Shown piece after piece: positions 17,174-25,390 of a DNA stretch of 64,000 nucleotides. Under the pieces are notes generated by a model. The model saw only the letters and a program-made list of their open reading frames with translations, had not been told where the DNA came from and searched no databases. Both the position numbers and the translations under genes were made by a program. Source of the stretch: Chitinophaga sp. MM2321 (GTDB lineage Bacteria; Bacteroidota; Bacteroidia; Chitinophagales; Chitinophagaceae); assembly GCF_964033635.1 (NCBI RefSeq), contig NZ_OZ035533.1:248001-312000 (forward strand), written 5' to 3'. Position 1 is the stretch's first letter. Each line of letters begins with the position of its first letter.

Positions 17174-17506
17174 GTGTATAAAAACTACATACAAAAAATA
17201 TTAGCGGTCATTCTGTTGGGGGTATTTACCCTCAATACAGTTCCGCGCGAGTTTATACACGAGTTTGTTGGTCACCATGATACGCAGGATCAGCACTCGC
17301 CGATTGGAGGCACAACGATCTCTGATCATCACCGTCACTGCGATTTCCTGCAGATAACCATAGAACCTTACGATCAGTATACCACTTATTATATAGCGCC
17401 GGTTCAACAAGTAATATGGGTTTTTAGCCCGCGCCCGTTACCGGAAATAACGCATACTTTTCACCGCGATCTCTCTCCCAGGGCACCTCCTGCAATGCTT
17501 TCCTGA
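17174..17506 (+). CDS. small exported His-rich protein upstream of a TonB receptor
   Basis: 110 residues, starting at GTG. A hydrophobic leader (KILAVILLGVFTLNTV) is followed by clustered metal-ligand residues: HEFVGHHDTQDQHS and DHHRHCDFLQ. No family was recognised with confidence. Small exported His-rich proteins of this layout are found next to receptors thought to handle metals (inference from context). The TonB-dependent receptor starts 100 bp downstream on the same strand, so the two probably form one unit. Confidence 0.7.
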   Translation: MYKNYIQKILAVILLGVFTLNTVPREFIHEFVGHHDTQDQHSPIGGTTISDHHRHCDFLQITIEPYDQYTTYYIAPVQQVIWVFSPRPLPEITHTFHRDLSPRAPPAMLS

Positions 17507-17605
17507 TTTTTCCGATACGTAATCATGATTGATTCACGTGTAATTTAATTATTGCCCAAAGCAATAACAGCTCATTCTTATTTACTGATTTTTTATTTTT
17601 TATAT

Positions 17606-20059
17606 ATGCATTATTTGCGTGTACTGATACTTGGTGTATTAAGTGTAATGTTGATGGCCCTTCCGTCGGCCTACGCCGGCGTAAACCCTGAAGACGGGGT
17701 GTACTCAAACGCTTTGAGCGGAAAAGTGGTAGACAAATCATCCCATACTGCATTACCCGGCGCTACCATATATCTCCCGGATCTCCGCGTAGGTGCCGCA
17801 GCAGATGCACAGGGAAATTATACTATCAAAAATCTTCCTAAAGGAAAATACCTGGTGGAAGTACATTATATCGGCTATAGCCAACATACGGAAATCATCA
17901 CTATCAGCGGAGTTACCAGCAAGAATTTTGAGTTATCTGAAACATTGATAGAAAAAAATGAAGTGGTGATCACCGGCGCCAACCTGGCTACTTCTGTGAA
18001 GAAAACACCAACGCCTATCAGCATCATCCGCCGCGACTACCTGGACGATAACATCTCTACTAATATCATTGATGCGATTGCTAAAGTGCCGGGTGTAAGC
18101 CAGTTGTCTACCGGCCCTGCTGTATCCAAACCTTTTATCCGCGGACTGGGCTATAACCGCGTAGTAGTAGTGGGAGATGGCATACGCCAGGAAGGCCAGC
18201 AATGGGGTGATGAACATGGGATTGAGATAGACGATTATAATGTTAGCAAGATAGAAGTCCTGAAAGGACCGGGCTCCCTCACCTACGGCTCGGATGCACT
18301 GGCAGGGGTGATCAACATCGTTCCCCCGGCACCGTTACCCATAGGACATATTAAAGGGAATGTGGAAGCCAACTATCAGACCAACAACGGCCTGATGGCG
18401 TATCATGCCGATATCGCGGGGAATAACAACGGCTTCAGCTGGGGCGCTTATGTAACACAGAAACAGGCACACGATTATAAGAATAAGTATGATGATTATG
18501 TGTTTAACTCCCGTTTCAATAACACCAACTACGGCGCCAACATCGGTATTAATAAACAATGGGGTAACTCCCGCCTGAGCTTTACCTCTTTCAATCAGCA
18601 CCTGGGCCTGGTAGAAGGAGAACGCGACAGCACCGGCAGGTTCCTGAAACTGATCAACGATAACGGTACGGAAGGTGAAGCAACAGCCACCGGCAGCGAT
18701 AATAAATCGTATAGCATAATGGTACCCAAGCAACAGATCAACCACCAGAAAGTGGTATGGGATAACAACCTGTATCTCAATAACGGCGGCCGCTTAGGTC
18801 TGACACTGGGCTACCAGCTGAACCAGCGCCGTGAATATGGAGATGTTTTAAATCCCAATGAACCGGAGCTGTACCTCAAATTGCAGACTTTCAACTACGG
18901 CCTGAAATACTACCTGCCGGAAATGAGCGGCTGGCAAACAACCGTAGGCGTAAATGGTATGCAGCAGAAAAATGAAAACAAAGGCGAAGAATACCTGGTG
19001 CCTGCATATGATCTTTTCGACTTCGGCGCATTTGCAGTAACCAGCAAAACTTTCAATAAACTGACACTTAGCGGTGGTCTGCGTTTTGACAATCGCTCCC
19101 TTCATTCCAAAGCATTGCTCCTGGATGAGGAAGGAAAGCCTGCTTCTACCGGCGATGCAAAATTTGCTGGCTTTAACAGGAACTTCTCTAATATATCCGG
19201 TAGTGTAGGTCTTAGCTATGAAGCCAGTGATCGTGTTGTACTGAAACTCAATGCTGCCCGCGGTTTCCGCGCTCCGAACATTGCCGAGCTATCTGCGAAC
19301 GGCGTACATGAAGGCACGATCAAATATGAATACGGTAACCAGGACCTGAAACCGGAAGTGAGCACACAGGTAGATGGCGGGATCGATTTCAATACCGAGC
19401 ACATCTCACTTTCTGCCAGCCTGTTCTACAATCATATCAACAACTTCATCTTTTCGCGCAAGCTGTTTAATGCTGCCGGCGCAGATTCTATTCCTGCTAC
19501 TGACAATGATGCAGGCTATGCGGCTTTCAAATATCAGCAAACAGACGCTAACCTTTACGGCGGCGAATTTACCCTGGATATACACCCGCATCCTATTGAC
19601 TGGCTTCACTTTGAGAACACGGTTTCTTATGTAAAAGGAACTGCCAGTCATGCTACGGATTCTACAAAATATCTTCCGAACATTCCTGCTAACAGATGGT
19701 TATCGGAATTGAAAGGTCGATTCAAAAAAGTAGGTGGCCCTCTGAAAAATGCCTATGTAGGCGTACAGATGGATATGAACTTCGCAAAAAATGATGTGTT
19801 CTCCGCCTATGAAACAGAAACCCCTACCGGTAGCTATACATTATTCAATGCAGGTTTCGGGTCGGATTTTGTAAATAAGAAAAGTAAAGTATTATTCTCA
19901 CTACATTTTGCCGTAAACAACTTCACAGATGTGGCTTATCAGAATAACCTGAGCCGGCTGAAATATGCACCTGTTAACGAGGTGACCGGTCGCGCAGGTG
20001 TATATAATGTAGGGCGTAATTTTAGTGTTAAACTGGCCATTCCTATTGATTTTAAATAG
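17606..20059 (+). CDS. TonB-dependent outer-membrane receptor with carboxypeptidase-like N-domain
   Basis: 817 residues from the ATG at 17606, which gives a clean signal peptide (MHYLRVLILGVLSVMLMALPSAYA); the open frame extends upstream to 17552 without a plausible start. Then a carboxypeptidase-regulatory-like domain about 35-110 (GKVVDKSSHTALPGATIYLP), a plug about 120-235 (VSKPFIRGLGYNRVVVVGDG, VLKGPGSLTYGSDALAGVINI) and a 22-strand barrel ending in a short aromatic-poor tail (SVKLAIPIDFK). It is a classic receptor rather than a SusC type. The preceding His-rich gene hints at a metal substrate, but this is not proven. A terminator follows the stop. Confidence 0.92.
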   Translation: MHYLRVLILGVLSVMLMALPSAYAGVNPEDGVYSNALSGKVVDKSSHTALPGATIYLPDLRVGAAADAQGNYTIKNLPKGKYLVEVHYIGYSQHTEIITISGVTSKNFELSETLIEKNEVVITGANLATSVKKTPTPISIIRRDYLDDNISTNIIDAIAKVPGVSQLSTGPAVSKPFIRGLGYNRVVVVGDGIRQEGQQWGDEHGIEIDDYNVSKIEVLKGPGSLTYGSDALAGVINIVPPAPLPIGHIKGNVEANYQTNNGLMAYHADIAGNNNGFSWGAYVTQKQAHDYKNKYDDYVFNSRFNNTNYGANIGINKQWGNSRLSFTSFNQHLGLVEGERDSTGRFLKLINDNGTEGEATATGSDNKSYSIMVPKQQINHQKVVWDNNLYLNNGGRLGLTLGYQLNQRREYGDVLNPNEPELYLKLQTFNYGLKYYLPEMSGWQTTVGVNGMQQKNENKGEEYLVPAYDLFDFGAFAVTSKTFNKLTLSGGLRFDNRSLHSKALLLDEEGKPASTGDAKFAGFNRNFSNISGSVGLSYEASDRVVLKLNAARGFRAPNIAELSANGVHEGTIKYEYGNQDLKPEVSTQVDGGIDFNTEHISLSASLFYNHINNFIFSRKLFNAAGADSIPATDNDAGYAAFKYQQTDANLYGGEFTLDIHPHPIDWLHFENTVSYVKGTASHATDSTKYLPNIPANRWLSELKGRFKKVGGPLKNAYVGVQMDMNFAKNDVFSAYETETPTGSYTLFNAGFGSDFVNKKSKVLFSLHFAVNNFTDVAYQNNLSRLKYAPVNEVTGRAGVYNVGRNFSVKLAIPIDFK

Positions 20060-20086
20060 TGTTTGTCAGTGTTGTTACTTTAGAAG

Positions 20087-20112
20087 GGCTGGTCTTAGGA
20101 CCGGCCTTTTTT
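20087..20112 (+). terminator. terminator of the TonB receptor unit
   Basis: Stem GGCTGGTC (20087-20094) with GACCGGCC (20099-20106), one G-T pair, followed by TTTTTT. Its loop overlaps the stop codon of the convergent lipoprotein gene at 20095. Confidence 0.8.
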
Positions 20113-20532
20113 GTAGGTGGTATCAACAATTTTGGTGTGTGTAGCTTTGTTATTTTTTATGTTGAAAAGAAATTCCGTTTGTTTATTTTCATGAGAGATA
20201 GAAAACGAAACCATCGTATCTTTTCCTTTGATCGATAAATAAGGTGTTGGTAAGAATGTTTCTGTACTATCTATTTCCCTGATATAATTGACCAGGCGTT
20301 TCCCTCCCCCGTTGATCAGGATCGTTTGCATGGAATCCGGCGTATTAAGGAAGGACACGGTAATGCCTGATAAACTAAATGCGGCACTGGAGCTATCTGT
20401 GTCACCACTGACCAATTTGAACACACGGGCGTTTTCCCCGGCAGCAGATGGCGCCTTTGCGCGCTGGTTATTATTCTTGCAGGCACCAAAGAGAAGTATA
20501 GATAGTGATAACAGGATGATAGCTTTACTCAC
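20095..20532 (-). CDS. small lipoprotein, unknown, last gene of the T6SS cassette
   Basis: 145 residues. Lipoprotein signal MSKAIILLSLSILLFGAC with Cys18. Mature part has SDTDSSSAAFSLSGITVSFL and a beta-rich pattern (ISHENKQTEFLFNI); no family recognised. It is 47 bp downstream of the likely immunity lipoprotein on the same strand, so it is probably co-transcribed with the T6SS effector cassette. It could be a second periplasmic protective protein or an unrelated passenger. Confidence 0.7.
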   Translation of the reverse strand: MSKAIILLSLSILLFGACKNNNQRAKAPSAAGENARVFKLVSGDTDSSSAAFSLSGITVSFLNTPDSMQTILINGGGKRLVNYIREIDSTETFLPTPYLSIKGKDTMVSFSISHENKQTEFLFNIKNNKATHTKIVDTTYKKGRS

Positions 20533-20579
20533 GATATAGCGATATTTGGGTATAAAGCTATCGAATTTTTTATTGATGG

Positions 20580-21068
20580 TTAATGGTATTCTCTATTGTA
20601 CTTTAATTGTATGGTTTGTGTATCGAGGGGGGAGAAGAGTACCGCTGATCTGATAAAATACTGTTCCCCTTTTTTGAAGATTTTGAACAATGGTTTTATA
20701 TCAGCATGATAATCCACATCACGATCTATTGAATAACTATAATTACCAACGAGGGTATCATTTATCTCTGTTAAACTGCACCGGTCTGTAAATGCATATT
20801 GTATGCCGTTTGCAGAATAGGTGCAACTATCGTTCTCAACTAAAAGGGTGTAGACTATGCCAACGTTGAGATTGTTCATTCTTTCTTCAGTCTTCATACT
20901 GAAATAATACTCGCCATTCCATATGGATGGTATCTTTTCAGCATTGTTGTTATTGGGTAATGCAAGTTGCTGAATGCTATCCGTAGGCTGCTCCATTTTT
21001 GTGTTATTATTAATGCAACCTGTAAATAATACAGATAGATATAACCCAATCGGGAGAGATTTATACAT
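20580..21068 (-). CDS. lipoprotein overlapping the effector gene, likely immunity protein
   Basis: 162 residues if started at the ATG at 21068. This start overlaps the end of the effector gene (ATGTATAA, 8-base overlap), and gives a proper lipoprotein leader with Cys in LFTGC; the longer frame to 21113 adds only basic residues. The mature protein reads as a beta-rich domain (WNGEYYFSMKTEE, DTLVGNYSYSIDRD, LKYNREYH) with no recognised family. T6SS effectors that attack peptidoglycan are paired with periplasmic immunity proteins, and a lipoprotein translationally coupled to such an effector fits this exactly. Function inferred from context. Confidence 0.7.
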   Translation of the reverse strand: MYKSLPIGLYLSVLFTGCINNNTKMEQPTDSIQQLALPNNNNAEKIPSIWNGEYYFSMKTEERMNNLNVGIVYTLLVENDSCTYSANGIQYAFTDRCSLTEINDTLVGNYSYSIDRDVDYHADIKPLFKIFKKGEQYFIRSAVLFSPLDTQTIQLKYNREYH

Positions 21069-24000
21069 TTTTCTGATTTTGTTGTTTTTCATCTGGATTA
21101 ATAATTTTATCATTATTGAGTTCTGTTATAATTTCCAATGGATCCAGGCGTCCGTCAAAACCCATCGCTACTTTTTCTTTGGTTCTTATTTCAAAATGCA
21201 GGTGTTCCTGATTGATAGCGAGGTTTGAAGCATTCCCGGTTTTACCGGTATGCCCAATCACTGTACCGGCATCTACTGCATCGCCACCCTTGAAAATGCC
21301 TTTGTCTTTTAAGTGCGCATACATGAAGTAGTAATTTGTTCCATTATAATCGCCGTTCAGAACAATTACATTTCCATAAGAGGTGGACAGATACACTGTT
21401 GTAATAATGCCTGCTACACATGCATAGACATTAGAACCTACAGGCGCATAGAGATCCAGCCCCTGGTGTTTCCCACTTTTCCTGGACGTTATTATTCCGT
21501 ATTTACTTCGCTCCGGTGACCAGGTTGTATACCAGCCTCTCAATTGTATATTATCGGTGGGATGATGCCAGTCGCGCTTTGTTGATTTGCCTTTCTCAGG
21601 ATGCAATGGACAGCTTGCATCACAACCGTTTTTATAGTTAAGACCGGCGGCGTATTTCGTATGTATTATTGCACTTACTTCTTTTTTGGTAACAGTAAGA
21701 TTATTATCTGTATCTAACCCCTTGTTTTCTTCATACCATGTTAGATTATGCTGCTGGTCATAATTACGGCTAAATACACTGTATTCATTACTCTTTCCTA
21801 CCAATGACGGGTTTAGAATAGCCATGTAAAAGTCTTCCAGTGTATTAAGTTTCCCGGTATGATTTTTCAGGTGGAGATAGACATAGTCCAGTTGTTCGGT
21901 AGCGGACATATTCGCTAACTTTCTTTTCGTAATGTTTGCGCCTTTATTTTTGTTAAGATCCCGTATTGCCACTTGGGTAAACTGAATCAATCCTACCGCT
22001 TTTCTCTCAAGCTGCTTATCAGTGAGCTCCTCGGGCGTTGGTGTATTTTTTTTATTATAGCCGTTCAGTTGATAGGGCAGAAACGACCCACCGGTTTCAA
22101 AGGCCATGCATGTCATCAGGTGATTGGGATCGGCTTTGAGTTTTTTTGCAATTTCAATCACTTTCATTCTGAATGCGCAGGTTACTTTACTTCCCCATAC
22201 CAATGAGCGACAGTCTTCTTTCTCCGTACACATGGGCACGCGTTCTACAACCACGGTGGCCCTGCCTTTCACGGCCTCTCTTAGTTTTACTTTATCTTCC
22301 CTGTACACAATGAGGGTGCGTGTATATACTGCGTTGAAATCCGGCATTTTTATCAGGGCATATACTGCGCTGCTGATATTTTCTTTGGGCAGTTGATGGA
22401 GGTTTAATTTCAGTAGCAGTTCTCCTTTTGTGTTGATGGTATATTTACCGGATTCGAGTATCCTATCGTTTTTTGTCAGTTGATATATTTCGGTGTAGGA
22501 ATATACTGTCAGTGGCTGCTGTAGTTTATGGGATGGTCGCGCCAGGAGCAGGGTGATGTCCAGTTGCTTCTCTGCAAGGTTTGTGGCATATACCTTCAGC
22601 GCGATTTCGCGTTTGGTATCCGTGATAAAATATTCTTTGTGATCCTGCATATCGGTGAAGTAGGCTTTGTGAATTTTCGGGATGTCGTTTATCAGCAGGT
22701 AGTTGGTAGCTTTTAATGGGAACGACTGATCCGGATGTTTCACCTGCAAGGTGTTGTTGGGCTTGATTTTAAAAGATAGCAATCCTTGTTTGTCCAGGTC
22801 GCTTGCGGCTATCTTCTTTTTGATTTCATCATTGAGGCGGATATGGAAATATACTTTAGTGGTAGCGGGTAATATGATGTTGCGGGTGTATACCAGTTGA
22901 TTGCGCAGAAGTTGCTGATTATATACTTCCAGTGTAACAGGTTCCGCTTCCATGCCGGTATGCTCAAAGTATGCACAAACATCCTGTCCATATCCGGCTT
23001 TGCGGATGATGTTGCCGTCGCTGTCTATCCATTTTCCGGAAGTGACAGCTGCCGAAGTTATATCAAAGGTGAGCCTGCCTTCTTTGGTTTTATCATAGAA
23101 GAAGGCATACAGGGTATACTTCCCTTGCTTTCCGAAGGTGTGTGTAAATGTTTGGTCGCCGTAGATGTTGGTGTTTTCGGGGCCTTCCAGTATCCAGCGT
23201 AGCTTGCATGATTCTGCTGCATTGAGCCGGGGGAATACGAGTTCACTGGCGGTGAAGGTGCATGGGATGCCTGATTTGGGTTTTCTGTCGCGTATAATGG
23301 CTTTTACAGCATTGTTACATACGATAATCTGTACTTGGTCTTTTTCTGTGCGACGACTGCCCGTAGCAGCAGTCACGATGTATTTTCCTGGCAGCGCAAA
23401 CGATAGTTGTATACCTGTTTTGCCCTGCCCTGCGGGAATGTCTGTGGTGTGGCCTGTTTCGTCTGTTTGTTGCCAGTGGATCTGCGGGGCAGCATCTTCG
23501 GATGGTAGTATTAAAGTAAACGTTGCCGTGTCACCGGGACGTATAACCGTGTGCGTAGTTTTCAGCCGGATGGGTTTATCGGGTTGTATGCTGATAATCT
23601 TGTAGACTCTGGCGCCCGCATCTTCTCCATACTGAAGGCGAAGGGTATAATTCCCGGCTTGTGGAAAAGAGTATTCGAAGATAGGATTACCGGTTAGCGT
23701 AGTGACAAGGTGATCGTTCTTATCTGCCAGGAACCATCGCAGCAGTGCCGTTTCTGCGGGTGTTGGTTCCATCGTAAAACGTGCTTTGTACGATTGCGGG
23801 CTGTTGCTATGGATGGCCGCGGGCCCATCGATCCCGGCTATTTTATTAGACGCGGCGTATACACGCACAAAGGCGCTTACAGTTTCGGACCCGCTGCCGT
23901 AAGCTTCTACGGTATATTCTCCATTATCAAATACCGCTGTCAGCGAAGGACCATGGTTACCAAAACTATAAAGCTGTACACCTGCCTGGTAGATGGCCCA

Positions 24001-24651
24001 ACATACCTGTTCCTGCTCTTCTGCTGTAGGATATGGATTTTCGTTACCGTAGGACTGTACTTCAAAAAGTATTGCTGTATCCGGACGCACATATACCACA
24101 CTATTTTCTTCACTTCCTGTTTCGCCGCAACATATTTGTGTAACGATGACCGGCCGCAGCTGCCGGGGTTTACGCAAGGTTTTAATATCCTCGTTTGTCA
24201 GCGATGGGAAGGATAACGGTACCGCACGTACGTTTATATGATCCGATGCAGCAGCTCCCGGCTGCCGGAGTTGTCCATGTTGCAGGATGGATATTTTGCC
24301 GCCACGTGCGGTGCAGATGGCTTTGGCATTCTCCGGAAGGGGATAGGCGCCATTGCTCAGGAGAAGACGCTGTTCCTTGTTGTCTATCTGCCACAGCAGT
24401 TGCGCCATACAGGGCTCCGGCTTTCCGGTTGCCATGCAGCTGCCGAAGTTCAGCGACCTGGTATCTTTATCCTGATCTGTTGCGATGAGTTTTTCGGTGC
24501 CTTCAGTATCATTGATATAATATTTCCGGTGAGCCGTTACCAGCAGGTAAGCCGGCAGTACGGCTTTGTCGCAGCGGCATAGTGCTCCCTGGCATACGAG
24601 GAATACGGGTTCCACGGCCTGTGGCTTCACGGTGTCGGATATACGTTGCAT
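21061..24651 (-). CDS. T6SS effector: DUF4280 PAAR-like, lysozyme-like and M23 peptidase domains
   Basis: 1196 residues. Residues about 15-130 form a DUF4280 PAAR-like tip domain (VCQGALCRCDKA, KYYINDTEGTEKLIATD, NFGSCMATGKPEPC, TLSNG-type stretch). About 230-780 is a beta-rich stalk with PKD-like segments (PQAGNYTLRLQYG, ALPGKYIVTAA, GKQGKYTLYAFF). About 815-985 is a lysozyme-like domain with a candidate catalytic Glu in AFETGGSFLP (about 853) and AVGLIQFTQ. About 1045-1170 is an M23 endopeptidase with HQGLD (His about 1062) and HLHFEIR (about 1152), the zinc-ligand motifs, both intact. The protein can thus cut glycan and peptide bonds of the wall. No Sec signal, as expected for VgrG-borne delivery. 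Confidence 0.88.
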   Translation of the reverse strand: MQRISDTVKPQAVEPVFLVCQGALCRCDKAVLPAYLLVTAHRKYYINDTEGTEKLIATDQDKDTRSLNFGSCMATGKPEPCMAQLLWQIDNKEQRLLLSNGAYPLPENAKAICTARGGKISILQHGQLRQPGAAASDHINVRAVPLSFPSLTNEDIKTLRKPRQLRPVIVTQICCGETGSEENSVVYVRPDTAILFEVQSYGNENPYPTAEEQEQVCWAIYQAGVQLYSFGNHGPSLTAVFDNGEYTVEAYGSGSETVSAFVRVYAASNKIAGIDGPAAIHSNSPQSYKARFTMEPTPAETALLRWFLADKNDHLVTTLTGNPIFEYSFPQAGNYTLRLQYGEDAGARVYKIISIQPDKPIRLKTTHTVIRPGDTATFTLILPSEDAAPQIHWQQTDETGHTTDIPAGQGKTGIQLSFALPGKYIVTAATGSRRTEKDQVQIIVCNNAVKAIIRDRKPKSGIPCTFTASELVFPRLNAAESCKLRWILEGPENTNIYGDQTFTHTFGKQGKYTLYAFFYDKTKEGRLTFDITSAAVTSGKWIDSDGNIIRKAGYGQDVCAYFEHTGMEAEPVTLEVYNQQLLRNQLVYTRNIILPATTKVYFHIRLNDEIKKKIAASDLDKQGLLSFKIKPNNTLQVKHPDQSFPLKATNYLLINDIPKIHKAYFTDMQDHKEYFITDTKREIALKVYATNLAEKQLDITLLLARPSHKLQQPLTVYSYTEIYQLTKNDRILESGKYTINTKGELLLKLNLHQLPKENISSAVYALIKMPDFNAVYTRTLIVYREDKVKLREAVKGRATVVVERVPMCTEKEDCRSLVWGSKVTCAFRMKVIEIAKKLKADPNHLMTCMAFETGGSFLPYQLNGYNKKNTPTPEELTDKQLERKAVGLIQFTQVAIRDLNKNKGANITKRKLANMSATEQLDYVYLHLKNHTGKLNTLEDFYMAILNPSLVGKSNEYSVFSRNYDQQHNLTWYEENKGLDTDNNLTVTKKEVSAIIHTKYAAGLNYKNGCDASCPLHPEKGKSTKRDWHHPTDNIQLRGWYTTWSPERSKYGIITSRKSGKHQGLDLYAPVGSNVYACVAGIITTVYLSTSYGNVIVLNGDYNGTNYYFMYAHLKDKGIFKGGDAVDAGTVIGHTGKTGNASNLAINQEHLHFEIRTKEKVAMGFDGRLDPLEIITELNNDKIINPDEKQQNQKNV

Positions 24652-24657
24652 AGCGCA

Positions 24658-25389
24658 TCATTTTAATTTTGAGGATGGATGTATGGGCATTATTAACAGC
24701 TGCTCCCGCAGGGATAGCCGCTGCCCGAGGTAATGAAATATTTCACACCTGGAAGAAATGAATTCCGATGTGTCAGGTGCTGTAACGCAGTTGTAGTAAA
24801 GTTCTCCGGCCTGTTCATCGGGTAGCTTGCCAATGATATGCATTTCCCGTTCCCTGTTTTCGTGGATGGTATTCACTTGTTTGACAACCTGATAGGTTAC
24901 ATCCCGCATGGGAATCTCCGCGGGTTGATCTTTTCGTTTCGATAGCAGGTAGGTCTGTATAAAGAGGTCGTGCTGTAAAATATGATCAGGCGGCATATGA
25001 TTGGTGATCCTGTTGTGCGCCTGCTGCAACAGGTTAGCTGTAATGTCGTCGCCGGAGGGTGCTTCTATGAGCGGGCCCATGGCTTGCCAGCGTAGCTGTA
25101 TATCGTCTTTATTAACAATGGTAACAGCTGTGCCATCGGCCTGATGGTTGATTTGCAGGGGATATAAAATTTGCAGCGTGCGTATGCTGAGTTCATCCAG
25201 GATCGACTCCGGCGCCATGATAAAGAAGGCGCGGCGGTCGATCTCGATCTTTGCCAGTAACCCTTTTCGCTGTAGTCGCAGGGATGCAGTGTAAGTGATA
25301 GTGTTTGCCGGCATCTCGCTCCCTATATAGTGTACGAGCGTATGCGTGACCCGGTAGTGTTGCAGGGCTTTCGTTTTGGTAGCAGTCAT
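24658..25389 (-). CDS. unknown protein between VgrG and the effector, possible adaptor
   Basis: 243 residues, no signal peptide, no membrane span, no family recognised. Visible stretches: MTATKTKALQHYRVTHTLVH, LLAKIEIDRRAFFIMAPESI, DDIQLRWQAMGPLIE, QTYLLSKRKDQPAEIPMRD, SRCEIFHYLGQRLSLREQLL. It starts one base after the vgrG stop (TGAcATG) and ends six bases before the effector start, so the three genes are tightly coupled. Position and size match the adaptor or chaperone genes that load effectors on VgrG in other T6SSs (for example the DUF4123 and DUF1795 types), but the sequence is not recognisably either. Confidence 0.7.
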   Translation of the reverse strand: MTATKTKALQHYRVTHTLVHYIGSEMPANTITYTASLRLQRKGLLAKIEIDRRAFFIMAPESILDELSIRTLQILYPLQINHQADGTAVTIVNKDDIQLRWQAMGPLIEAPSGDDITANLLQQAHNRITNHMPPDHILQHDLFIQTYLLSKRKDQPAEIPMRDVTYQVVKQVNTIHENREREMHIIGKLPDEQAGELYYNCVTAPDTSEFISSRCEIFHYLGQRLSLREQLLIMPIHPSSKLK

Positions 25390-25390
25390 G

